From: Streptomyces natalensis ATCC 27448
GTDB taxonomy: Bacteria > Actinomycetota > Actinomycetes > Streptomycetales > Streptomycetaceae
Assembly: GCF_000935125.1 (NCBI RefSeq)
Contig: NZ_JRKI01000029.1
Location: forward strand, 620,001 to 684,000
Length of the DNA: 64,000 nucleotides
Direction of reading: 5' to 3'
The position numbers and the translations under genes were made by a program. Positions 25,882-33,669 of this stretch are shown here, one piece after another (position 1 is the stretch's first letter; each line of letters opens with the position of its first letter). The notes beneath the pieces were generated by a model. That model had not been told where the DNA came from. It saw only the letters and a list, made by a program, of their open reading frames with translations, and did no database searches.

Positions 25882-25914
25882 CGCATCAAACCTGCGTCAA
25901 ACCTGCGTCAAGAG
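25882..25914 (-). promoter_or_regulatory. Three 11-bp direct repeats, candidate OmpR/PhoB-type regulator site for kdpB
   Basis: On the minus strand, TTGACGCAGGT units repeat with an exact 11-bp period (plus strand: 25882-25892, 25893-25903, 25904-25914). One full helical turn spacing is the hallmark of OmpR/PhoB-family regulators such as KdpE and PhoP. The array is about 145-175 bases upstream of the kdpB start and just downstream of the LCP stop codon. The regulator identity is an inference. Confidence 0.5.
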
Positions 25915-25956
25915 AAGGCGGGAGAGCATCAGAGCGGCGTCAACGGGGGCGGCCCC

Positions 25957-27018
25957 TCACCTCCGCCCCCCTTTCTCCGTCACCGGCTGGTCCTCACCGA
26001 GCTCGTAGAACAGCCGGCGGGCCCGCGCGGTGTCCCAGAGGATGGCGCTGCCCTTGGGGGTGTGGATGCCCACCGCGGACACCGGGACGTTGAGCCGGGT
26101 GCCGCGGCCGCCCGCGACGCCGTGCACCGCCTTGAACAGCGAGGCCAGGTCCAGCAGGCCGGTGTCCCGGTCGACGACGACGGTGCCCAGTCCGGCGTCC
26201 AGGACGGAGTAGAGCGCGTACGGGTTGAGGACGGTGTCCGCCTCGCCGGCCCGGTGGGCGAGGGCGGACAGGAACTTCTGCTGGTTCTGTGTGCGGCCCA
26301 GGTCGCCCTGGGCCTCCTGGTGGCGCTGGCGGACGAAGGCGAGCGCCGCGGTGCCGTTGAGGGTGTGACAGCCCTTCTTCAGGTCGGCGCCCGACTTCTT
26401 GTCCTTGAGGTCCCGGGGAAGGCAGAGCGGGACCCCGCCGACCGCGTCGACCACGTTCACGAAGCCCGCGAAGCCCACCTCCACATAGTGGTCGATCTTC
26501 AGTCCGGTGTTGTGCTCGATGGTGCGCACGAGCATCTGCGGGCCGCCGATCGAGAACGCCGCATTGAGCTTGTTCTTCGCCGGGGCGTGCCGCTTTCCGG
26601 TCATGGGGCTGGTGTACGCCGGAATGGTCAGCCAGGAGTCGCGCGGCAGGCTCACCATCGTGGTGCCGGCCGCGCCGGTGTGCAGCAGGATCATCGAGTC
26701 GGTGCGTCCGCCGCCGGCCGAACCGGTGTGCAGGTTGTGCTTCTCGCTGTCGGTGAGCCCCTCGCGGCTGTCGGACCCGACGAGGAGATAGGTGGTGCCC
26801 TTGCCCTCCGGGGGCCGCTCCGGCAGGGTGCCGAGGTCGACGGTGCTGTTGAGTTCGCCCTCGGCCCAGGCCAGGGCACCGGCGGGCACGGCCAGGAGGA
26901 CGACGAGCACGGCCAGCGCGAGGCGGCGCAGCGGCCGCCTCCTGCGGGAGCGGTGGGCACGGCGCCGCCCCGGGGCCGTGGTGTCGCCGCGGGCGCCGGG
27001 GCCCGGCGAGTCGCTCAT
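25957..27018 (-). CDS. LytR-CpsA-Psr (LCP) family cell-wall glycopolymer transferase
   Basis: A 353-residue protein from ATG 27018 (GAGG about nine bases upstream; the frame is open further into a repeat). A basic cytoplasmic tail of about 45 residues precedes one membrane anchor (LALAVLVVLLAVPAGALAWA), and the LCP domain lies outside. It has LLVGSDSREG, a DSMILLH strand with the metal-binding Asp, SLPRDSWLTIP (LPRD signature), KLNAAFSIGGPQ and the VRQRHQEAQGDLGRTQNQQKFL helix with the conserved RxR...D...R set. LCP enzymes attach polyprenyl-linked polymers to peptidoglycan. It follows a deacetylase-glycosyltransferase gene across a repeat-filled gap, so it probably attaches or processes the polymer made by that enzyme. 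Confidence 0.9.
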   Translation of the reverse strand: MSDSPGPGARGDTTAPGRRRAHRSRRRRPLRRLALAVLVVLLAVPAGALAWAEGELNSTVDLGTLPERPPEGKGTTYLLVGSDSREGLTDSEKHNLHTGSAGGGRTDSMILLHTGAAGTTMVSLPRDSWLTIPAYTSPMTGKRHAPAKNKLNAAFSIGGPQMLVRTIEHNTGLKIDHYVEVGFAGFVNVVDAVGGVPLCLPRDLKDKKSGADLKKGCHTLNGTAALAFVRQRHQEAQGDLGRTQNQQKFLSALAHRAGEADTVLNPYALYSVLDAGLGTVVVDRDTGLLDLASLFKAVHGVAGGRGTRLNVPVSAVGIHTPKGSAILWDTARARRLFYELGEDQPVTEKGGRR

Positions 27019-27153
27019 GCCGAGACCTCGCTTCGCTCGGCATCGCATTCGCGAGGCGCGCACCTCCTGATTGTTCGCTCGCTTCGCTCGCTCATGCCGA
27101 GACCTCGCTTCGCTCGGCATCGCATTCGCGAAGCGCGCACCTCCTGATTGTTC
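27011..27153. repeat. 66-bp direct repeat in the gap between LCP and glycosyltransferase genes
   Basis: Copies at 27011-27076 and 27088-27153 differ at one base and start 77 bases apart. A shorter third piece (GCTTCGCTCGCTCATG) is found at 27185-27200. Read on the minus strand, each copy holds an AGGAGGT ribosome-binding sequence followed by ATG codons and ends in the ATG that starts a gene. The repeated TTCGCTCG core is of a kind seen dispersed between genes in some Streptomyces genomes. Confidence 0.9.
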
Positions 27154-27195
27154 TCCCCCAGCCTCCGGCCGGGGGGACCCCCACGCTTCGCTCGC

Positions 27196-29307
27196 TCATG
27201 TCCATACCTCCTTGGTCGCTGCGGTGGGTGGCTCCGGGGCCGGCTCCTGGCGCAGATGCTGGTTGGCGGTGCCCGCGCGCTGCATGCGGTGCCATTTGAG
27301 CCGGGTGCCGAGCAGGGCGGTGACCACGGACTGGATGACGACGAGGTAGAGCAGCTGCCGGTAGACGAAGAGCTGGAGCGGCAGTGCCCACAGCGCCCGC
27401 AGGGGTTCGCGGTCCAGCCGTAGCGCATAGGCCGCCGTGACCAGTTGGACGGCGAGGAAGCCCAGCCAGACCCCGAGGGCCTCTCCGGTGTCGCCGAAGC
27501 ACACCCCGTACAGGGCCGAGATGTCGACGACCGGCGCGCACAGCGGCAGAACGACCTGGAACAGCGTGAGGTAGGTCAGTCCGCGGCGCCCGAACCGTCC
27601 GGCCGGGCCGAGCTCCAGCACGGCGTGGCGGTGCTTCCACATCGACTGGAGGGTCCCGTAGCACCAGCGGTAGCGCTGCCGCCACAACTGGCGCAGGCTG
27701 CTGGGGACTTCGGTCCAGGCGATGGCCGTCTCCTCGTAGACCACGCGCCGCCCGACCCGCCACAGCGCCATGGTCAGATCGGTGTCCTCGGCGAGGGTGT
27801 CGTCGCTGATACCGCCGATGGCGGTCAGCGCGTCCCGCCGGAAGGCGCCGATGGCGCCGGGGACCGTCGGCATGCATTCGAGGACCTCGTACATCCGCCG
27901 GTCCAGATTGAAGCCGAGGACGTATTCGAGGTGCTGCCATCTGCCCAGCAGCCCCTGGCGGTTGCCCACCTTGGTGTTCCCGCTGACCGCGCCGATCGTG
28001 GGGTCGGCCAGCGGCTGGATGAGCCGGTGGAGCGCGTCGGGCTCGAAGACCGTATCCGCGTCGATCATGACGATGATGTCGCAACGCGCGTAGCTCAAGC
28101 CCATGCCGAGGGCGTTGGGCTTACCGGAGTTGGGCTGGTGCAGCACGGTCACCCGGGGGTCGCGGATATCGCGGGCGATCTGGGCGGTCCGGTCCGTGGA
28201 TCCGTCGTCGATGACGAGGATCTGGAGGTCCTGGTGGGTGGAGGCCAGGAGCGAGCGCACCGTGGCCTCGATGCCCGCCTCTTCGTTGTACGCGGGAACC
28301 AGGACCGTCACCGGTTCGTTCACCTCGTGCAGCCAGGGCGCGCCGGACCGGTGGCGGCGTCTGCGCCGTACCTGGACGCGGGCGAGCAGGGCCAGCAGCA
28401 CCAGCCGCACGACACCCAGCGCGCCGGCAACGCCCAGCGCCCAGGTCATCGCGTGGGCGAAGGCGTGTCCCGCGGCCTGCATCCAGATCAGCGCCCGGCC
28501 CTGGACCCGCTCGATCGGCGAGGCACGGGTGGTGAGCGAGGGCCGTCCCAGCCCGTCGGAGATGGTGGCGAACCGCCCCACCTCCGGGTCGGCCAGGAGT
28601 TTCGCCGCCTCCTGGTAGCCCAGGGCGGTGTGGCTGTACTGCCGGATGACGCCCTGCGGGGGCTTGCGGGAGTGCGGGGTGGCGGCGACGACGAGATACC
28701 CCTCGTCGGAGGCGCGCCGGGCGGCCGACCATTCGGCGCCGCAGAGGGTCTCGGCGGTGGTGGTGTGCGGCAGGCGCAGCAGCCGGGTGTGGATGCCCGC
28801 GGAACCGGCCAACGCGGTCTGCGCGAGGGAGAGTTCCAGGGGGTAGCGGACGGACGAGGCGCTGCCCAGGTCTCCGCCGGTGTAGCCGTACGAGCCGATC
28901 TCATGGCCTTCGTCGCGGATGCGCCGTACGAGGTCCGGATGCCGGGCGGCCTGGGTTCCGTAGAGGAAGAAGGTCGCCCGGGCGTGGTTTCTCCGCAGCA
29001 GATCGAGCAGCCGCGGTGTCCACACCGGGTCGGGTCCGCCGTCGAAGGTGAGCGCGGCGGTGCGCTGCGGCATCTGCGCGGTCTCCGCCCCGGTGGCGGT
29101 GAGGTGCAGCACCGGGTCTCCGTTGTCCGCGGACTTCGGTATGGGGTGCGTACACGCCAGCCGCGTCCGGGCGCCGTCGACCTCGTGGGTGGTCCAGCCT
29201 TCGAAAAGCAGGGAGGTGGCGACGATGGGGAGAATGAGCAGCAGCAGTAACCAGTGCCAGCGTGGGGGATGGCGTAGCGCGTGACGCCCCTGGCCTGACA
29301 ACGCCAC
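27196..29307 (-). CDS. Polysaccharide deacetylase - family 2 glycosyltransferase fusion
   Basis: A 703-residue membrane protein from GTG 29307. After one N-terminal anchor (about residues 19-36), an extracellular NodB-type deacetylase domain spans about 75-290 (ALTFDGGPDP, ATFFLYG, GHEIGSYGYTGGDL). TFDGGPDP replaces the usual TFDDGP, so the second Asp is missing and metal binding may be weakened. A second membrane segment precedes a cytosolic GT2 domain of hyaluronan/chitin-synthase type (VTVLVPAYNEEAGIEATVRSLL, VIDDGSTD, MIDADTVFEPDAL, EDTDLT, QRYRW), and about four C-terminal membrane spans follow. QxxRW and EDTDL indicate a processive synthase. It lies in an operon with a small membrane protein and the LCP gene. 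Confidence 0.92.
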   Translation of the reverse strand: MALSGQGRHALRHPPRWHWLLLLLILPIVATSLLFEGWTTHEVDGARTRLACTHPIPKSADNGDPVLHLTATGAETAQMPQRTAALTFDGGPDPVWTPRLLDLLRRNHARATFFLYGTQAARHPDLVRRIRDEGHEIGSYGYTGGDLGSASSVRYPLELSLAQTALAGSAGIHTRLLRLPHTTTAETLCGAEWSAARRASDEGYLVVAATPHSRKPPQGVIRQYSHTALGYQEAAKLLADPEVGRFATISDGLGRPSLTTRASPIERVQGRALIWMQAAGHAFAHAMTWALGVAGALGVVRLVLLALLARVQVRRRRRHRSGAPWLHEVNEPVTVLVPAYNEEAGIEATVRSLLASTHQDLQILVIDDGSTDRTAQIARDIRDPRVTVLHQPNSGKPNALGMGLSYARCDIIVMIDADTVFEPDALHRLIQPLADPTIGAVSGNTKVGNRQGLLGRWQHLEYVLGFNLDRRMYEVLECMPTVPGAIGAFRRDALTAIGGISDDTLAEDTDLTMALWRVGRRVVYEETAIAWTEVPSSLRQLWRQRYRWCYGTLQSMWKHRHAVLELGPAGRFGRRGLTYLTLFQVVLPLCAPVVDISALYGVCFGDTGEALGVWLGFLAVQLVTAAYALRLDREPLRALWALPLQLFVYRQLLYLVVIQSVVTALLGTRLKWHRMQRAGTANQHLRQEPAPEPPTAATKEVWT

Positions 29308-29390
29308 AGTGGGGCCCTTTCTGTCGAGGTGTCATACCGCGTGAGGGGGTGCGTCACGCCCGGCGGGGTAACGCACCTGACCGGTGGGTC

Positions 29391-29663
29391 TCACGGGGTG
29401 GGAGCGGTGTCGACAGGGGCCCCGGGTCGATGGTGGGCGGTGTGCTGCGGAAGCGGATCGGCCTGCCCCTGTGCCGGCTTTCCGGCCGGCTGGAGGAGGC
29501 CGCCGAACACGACGGCGAGAAGCACGAGATATCCGGTGCATATGCACACGAGGGTCAACGCTGCGTGCGCCAGGAAGCGTCGACGCCGGCCTGAGGCATC
29601 GACAAATACGGGAAGATTCCGTTGCTTACCTGCGCGACTGCTGTGGGGGGTAGCGGTTCGCAT
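29391..29663 (-). CDS. Small single-span membrane protein of the glycosyltransferase operon
   Basis: A 90-residue protein from ATG 29663. A short tail with NLPVFVDASGRRRRFLAH precedes one membrane segment (AALTLVCICTGYLVLLAVVFGGLL, about residues 33-56), followed by a Pro/Gln-rich outside tail. Small proteins with a VDxSGRRxR motif before a single span often stand directly upstream of deacetylase-GT2 fusions in Streptomyces, and here the gap to that gene is 83 bases. The role is unknown; it could be a partner or regulator of the synthase. Base composition and codon use fit a real gene despite its size. Confidence 0.7.
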   Translation of the reverse strand: MRTATPHSSRAGKQRNLPVFVDASGRRRRFLAHAALTLVCICTGYLVLLAVVFGGLLQPAGKPAQGQADPLPQHTAHHRPGAPVDTAPTP

Positions 29664-30113
29664 GGAGCGTGAGTGTAACCAGTTACCTGTGCAGAAGAAG
29701 AGGAAAGATTGGCCGACGTCGTCGCCTTACGGTGGCACGGTCAAAGGCATGCAGAAGCCCACCGGCTGCGGCGAGGCCGCGCGGCGGACTACAAGGCCGG
29801 GCTCCTACCCAGAAATTCGGCTCCTATTCACCATGGCCCCTCACCTGCGCCGCAGCACGGCACATCGTCCGCATTCGCCCCTCTCTCGCAGGTGGCGCAG
29901 CAATGGGGGGTCGCGCCGACCCATTTCCGCCGCCGTCTTCGCACTGTGAAAGACCTCACGTCGACCGGACGGGCCCGTCGGCCGCCGCAAACGTGCCGCC
30001 GGCGCTACGGCCGTAATGCCCCCAACGCGTATTTGCCGACGAGAACTAAGGAAAATCCCCCCAATTCTCCATTCCGTCAGCCAATCCCGTCACCCGTCCC
30101 GTCACCCGCCCCG
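29664..30113. other. Intergenic region upstream of the envelope operon
   Basis: About 450 bases, less GC-rich than average in places. It holds an imperfect palindrome GTAAC-CA-GTTAC at 29675-29686, only 12 bases upstream of the small membrane-protein start. Between 30050 and 30112 there are short CGTCACCC repeats. Two 100-200 codon open frames on the plus strand show no coding character and are not called. The main content is probably the promoter of the leftward operon and the end of the CPBP gene transcript. Confidence 0.45.
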
Positions 30114-31079
30114 TCATTCTGCATATTCGCCGAGGGACGGCCGTTTCCACCGCCGCAGGCACAGGAAGACGGCCGCGGTGACGGCGAGATAGCCCAGGCA
30201 GAGGAGCGCCGCGTGCTCCGGGGCGATGCGGGCCGACCAGCCCGTATGACGGCGAACGCCCTCGAAGGCCACGCGGTTGACGCTCAGAAAGGTCAGATGC
30301 GTACCGATCGAGGCCCACAGCGGCCCGGGGCCCGGTGAGGTCCGCGCGGCCACCAGGGTGAGGCCGAAGACGATGAGCAACACCGGGTAGAAGAACGGGT
30401 CCTGGCCGTGCGGGACGAGGCCCATCGGCGGGGTCTGCACACCCAGGATCCGGCCCACCCCCGCTTCCACCACGGTCGAGGCGCCCGGTGTGACGAGGAA
30501 GACCGCCGTCGTGCCCAGGGCCGCGCCCACACCCCCCAGCCGCTCGCGCAGCGCTGCCCAGGTGTACCCCCGCAGGGTCAGCTCTTCCGGCACCGCCTCC
30601 AGCAGCATCGCGACCAGGGCGTTGGTCAGCAGGAACCAGCCGAACGACGCGAGGTGGAGCGACGTCCAGCGGACCCAGCCGGCCGCCGTACCGGCCCCGA
30701 AGACCAGTGCGGCGGACGAGCCCGTGACGGCCACGCCGCGGCAGAATCCGTACAACGCCGGGGCCGGCGGGCCGAGTTGAGGAGCGCGGCGCGGCGTCGG
30801 GCGGCGTGCGCTGCGTAACCACAGCACGGTGGGCACGGCGAGCAGGCTGACGAGGACGGCGGACAGCAGATGCCCGCCGTAGCCGCCGACGCCGAACGCC
30901 CGGGAAAGCGCCGCCCCGCCCGCATTACCGGCCCCGAGCGCGCAGGCCATCACCGCGCCGCCGAGCAGGGCACGCGCCCAGGCCCGGTGGAGGCGGGGCC
31001 GACCCGGGGCCGGGGCCGGGGCCGGTTTTGTTCTCCGTGCGTCGTCGGCAGGGGATATCGGGGTCATCAGGTGTCCCAT
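30114..31079 (-). CDS. CPBP-family intramembrane protease-like protein
   Basis: A 321-residue membrane protein; the start is put at ATG 31079, with ATG 31067 equally possible because neither has a strong ribosome binding site. It has about seven to eight hydrophobic segments. The CPBP/Abi motif 1 EExxxR is present as EELTLR (Glu165, Glu166, Arg170), and a later IGTHLTFLSVN segment supplies the conserved His. A second metal-binding His motif is less clear. Family members cleave CAAX or other membrane-bound substrates, or confer bacteriocin self-immunity. It is divergent from the FUSC gene and 150 bases away, so the two may share control. The substrate is unknown. Confidence 0.72.
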   Translation of the reverse strand: MGHLMTPISPADDARRTKPAPAPAPGRPRLHRAWARALLGGAVMACALGAGNAGGAALSRAFGVGGYGGHLLSAVLVSLLAVPTVLWLRSARRPTPRRAPQLGPPAPALYGFCRGVAVTGSSAALVFGAGTAAGWVRWTSLHLASFGWFLLTNALVAMLLEAVPEELTLRGYTWAALRERLGGVGAALGTTAVFLVTPGASTVVEAGVGRILGVQTPPMGLVPHGQDPFFYPVLLIVFGLTLVAARTSPGPGPLWASIGTHLTFLSVNRVAFEGVRRHTGWSARIAPEHAALLCLGYLAVTAAVFLCLRRWKRPSLGEYAE

Positions 31080-31231
31080 CCGTAGTCGGTGAAGAGAAGT
31101 GGCCGATGATCGCCACTCGTCGCAGCAATCATCGGCGATCATGCCCCGGCGTCGTGCGATGCTGGGGACGGCCGGCCGACGGCGCGCATGACCTCGGCCG
31201 ATGTCTGGAACGGGGAGCGTACGGCAGCGTG

Positions 31232-33559
31232 ATGGCAGCGATACGACGGACGGCGACCGGCATCTGGGACCGCTTCCTGGCATCGGACCCCGGACTGCTA
31301 CGGCTGATGGCGGGGCTGCGCACGGTGGGGGCGATCGTGCTCACCCTGCTCGTCCTCGCACTGCTCCGGACCGGCGTGACCCTCATGGTCGCGGGAGCGA
31401 TGGCGGCCATGGTCGCCACGTTCGCGATCAGGGAGAAGGAGGTGCGCGGCCAGGCGGTCACCCTCGCCCTGGGGCTGCCCGTCGCGCTCGCCGCCGTCAC
31501 TCTGGGGGCCCTGCTCCACAGCCGGATCATCGCCGGCGACCTGTTTTTCATCGCCCTGATCTTCGGCGCCGTCTACGCCCGCCGCTTCGGTGACCGCGGG
31601 ATGGCGCTGGGGCTGATCGGCTTCCAGATCTACTTCGTCTCGCTGTTCGTCCACGCGACCCTGCCGACGCTGCCGCCCCTGTTCCTGACCCTGGCCATCG
31701 CGTTCGCGTGCAGCGCGACCGTACGGTTCGCCGTCGTCCCCGACACTCCGGAACGCACCCTGCGCCGCCTGCGGGAGGCGTTCCGGGCCCGTCTCGCGCA
31801 GCTGGTGGCCACCCACCGCGAGCTGGTGGACGCCGAGCCCAAGGAGCTGGACGACGTTCTGGACGATCTGCGGCGGCACACCTCCCGGCTCCACGAGGCG
31901 GCGCTGATGATCCAGGACCGCCTGGAGGAAGGCACCCGTGACGCGGCCACCGCGCGGCTGCTGCAACGCCGGGTCGCGGACGCCGAGATCGCCGCCGAGC
32001 GGCTGGGGATGATGCTGCTCAACGCCCGTAGCGCCGAGCGCACGGAGACCCTCACCCTGCATCTGCCACACGCCCCGCTGCCGAGCACGGCGAACCGCAT
32101 GCAGGGCGAGGGCGATGCCGTGACCAGGCTGCGCCGGGATCTGGACGCGCTGTTGCTGCTGGTCACCCGGGCCCCCGACGACCGCGGTACCGCGGTGGCC
32201 CACGTACGCAACCGGCTGCTCGCCTACCGCGACGAGGACCGGCTGCCGCCCGCACCACCGGCCGTCCAGGACGCGTTCCGCGGTCTCGGCGAGGCGGCCC
32301 GCGCCGTCCTGGGCCTGCGGCTGGCGCTGGACGGGCCACAGGACGAGTCCGACGACAGCTCCGCCACCACGCGTTCGCGTGAGGAGTTCGACGCCGAGGA
32401 CCTGGCGATCGTCGGGTCGGAGGGCGACGAGGAGGAGAGCGAGGACGCGGACACCGGGCTCCAGCGGCCCACCACCCGGGCCGCGTTCCAGGTCTCGGTG
32501 GGTTCCGCGCTGGCCATCGTCGGTGGCGAGTTCCTCTCCACCCAGCGGTGGTACTGGGCGGTGCTGACGTGCTGGGTGGTGTTCCTCAACACCGCGTCCA
32601 CGGGCGAGGTGCTGGTCAAGGGCTATCGCCGGCTGGTGGGCACGGTGCTCGGCGTGGTCGCCGGTGTCGCGCTCGCGGGGCTGGTGGGCAATCACACCTG
32701 GACGGCGTTCGCGCTGGTGCTGCTCTGCGTCTTCGGGATGTTCTTCACCGCGCCGCTGTCGTACGCGCTGATGTCCTTCTTCGTCACCGCGATGCTCGGC
32801 CTGCTCTACACGCTCCTGAACACCTACAGTCTCGCCACGCTGGTGCTGCGCATCGAGGAGACGGCGCTGGGCGCCGCCTGCGGGATCATCGCCGCCGTGC
32901 TGGTGCTGCCGGTGCATACGGACCGCCGTACGGACGAGCACCTGGGCACCGTCCTGGTCCGGTTGCGCGAGGCCGTCTCCGCGGCGGTGCACCAGCTCAG
33001 CGGCGGGCCGGCCGTCGAACTGCTCACCAGGGCGCGCGATCTGGACACCGCCCTGAACGATCTGCGCGGCTCCACGCAGCCGCTGGTGCATCCCATCACG
33101 CCGCTGCGCGGGCGCCGGCAGACCGCCCGCTATCTGGTGGCGCTGCTGGAGACCTGTGCCTATCACGCCCGGTCCCTGGCGGCGACGGCGGAACTGCTGC
33201 CGTACAGCAGGACCGTGGCGGCCGACCCCCGGCTCGAAGGCGTCGGCCTGCGCATCGCGCGCAATATCGATCTCATCGTCGCCCGCGTAGCGGACGAGGA
33301 CGGAGACGGGGACGGAACCGGGGACGGGGCCGGGGACGGCGAGGTCATCTCCGGCCCGAGCATCGCCTCACTGCTGGAGGCGGACGGCGCCCCGGCGCTG
33401 CGGCCGGACACCGTCACCCTCCGCGTGCTGCGGCATCTCCAGCGCCTTGACGAGGGCGTGGTCGGCATCGCCCGCGCCCTCGACGTACCGGTGGCGGGGC
33501 GCGGCGGGACGCGGCGGGTGCAGGAAGGCCGGCTGACGGGGGCGGGCGGCGGATCGTGA
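31232..33559 (+). CDS. FUSC-family membrane protein (aromatic-acid exporter-like)
   Basis: A 775-residue protein; ATG 31232 (or the adjacent GTG 31229) lies 12 bases after GGGGAG. The N-terminal half has a bundle of about six membrane segments (residues 24-170), followed by a long cytoplasmic helical region (180-410) with a strongly acidic stretch near 395. A second bundle (about 420-570) contains STQRWYWAVLTCWVVFLNT and GTVLGVVAGVALAGLVG, typical of the FUSC domain. The C-terminal 190 residues are again cytoplasmic, with a DGDGDGTGDG run. Relatives such as AaeB and YccS export aromatic acids or fusaric acid. No MFP partner is present, as expected for a Gram-positive. Confidence 0.82.
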   Translation: MAAIRRTATGIWDRFLASDPGLLRLMAGLRTVGAIVLTLLVLALLRTGVTLMVAGAMAAMVATFAIREKEVRGQAVTLALGLPVALAAVTLGALLHSRIIAGDLFFIALIFGAVYARRFGDRGMALGLIGFQIYFVSLFVHATLPTLPPLFLTLAIAFACSATVRFAVVPDTPERTLRRLREAFRARLAQLVATHRELVDAEPKELDDVLDDLRRHTSRLHEAALMIQDRLEEGTRDAATARLLQRRVADAEIAAERLGMMLLNARSAERTETLTLHLPHAPLPSTANRMQGEGDAVTRLRRDLDALLLLVTRAPDDRGTAVAHVRNRLLAYRDEDRLPPAPPAVQDAFRGLGEAARAVLGLRLALDGPQDESDDSSATTRSREEFDAEDLAIVGSEGDEEESEDADTGLQRPTTRAAFQVSVGSALAIVGGEFLSTQRWYWAVLTCWVVFLNTASTGEVLVKGYRRLVGTVLGVVAGVALAGLVGNHTWTAFALVLLCVFGMFFTAPLSYALMSFFVTAMLGLLYTLLNTYSLATLVLRIEETALGAACGIIAAVLVLPVHTDRRTDEHLGTVLVRLREAVSAAVHQLSGGPAVELLTRARDLDTALNDLRGSTQPLVHPITPLRGRRQTARYLVALLETCAYHARSLAATAELLPYSRTVAADPRLEGVGLRIARNIDLIVARVADEDGDGDGTGDGAGDGEVISGPSIASLLEADGAPALRPDTVTLRVLRHLQRLDEGVVGIARALDVPVAGRGGTRRVQEGRLTGAGGGS

Positions 33560-33572
33560 GGTCCGGTCCGCC

Positions 33573-33586
33573 CTGGTCCAGTCCAA
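33573..33586 (+). promoter_or_regulatory. Upstream chitinase-promoter repeat (DasR-like half site)
   Basis: CTGGTCCAGTCCAA resembles the TGGTCCAGACC repeat of Streptomyces chitinase promoters. It lies just upstream of a TTGACG -35 box (33591-33596). Confidence 0.45.
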
Positions 33587-33590
33587 AGTA

Positions 33591-33620
33591 TTGACGCCCT
33601 CGTGATCGGGGCTCACTCTG
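33591..33620 (+). promoter_or_regulatory. Candidate promoter of the chitinase gene
   Basis: TTGACG at 33591-33596 matches a sigma-70-type -35 box. About 17-18 bases downstream is a weak -10 (CACTCT region). Position between the two DasR-like repeats supports it. Confidence 0.4.
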
Positions 33621-33628
33621 TGGGGCAA

Positions 33629-33642
33629 TTGGTCTGGACCAG
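33629..33642 (+). promoter_or_regulatory. DasR-responsive element (dre) overlapping the chitinase transcription start region
   Basis: TTGGTCTGGACCAG is one base away from the palindromic dre consensus centred on TGGTCTAGACCA. It lies just downstream of the candidate promoter and 28 bases before the start codon, the position expected for repression by DasR that is relieved by glucosamine-6-phosphate. Confidence 0.72.
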
Positions 33643-33669
33643 CTCGGTTCAGGGTTCACGGGAGGGCAT

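Noticed and set aside
27011..27153. Insertion-sequence ends or attachment sites
   Set aside because: The copies are direct, not inverted, with no transposase, integrase or tRNA gene nearby.
29669..30338. Open frames of 115 and 209 codons on the plus strand upstream of the CPBP gene
   Set aside because: Basic, Pro/Arg-rich translations without domains; one runs antisense through the CPBP gene.
31298..33166. 622-codon antisense frame in the FUSC gene
   Set aside because: Shadow of the membrane protein gene; no start with a ribosome binding site and no domain.
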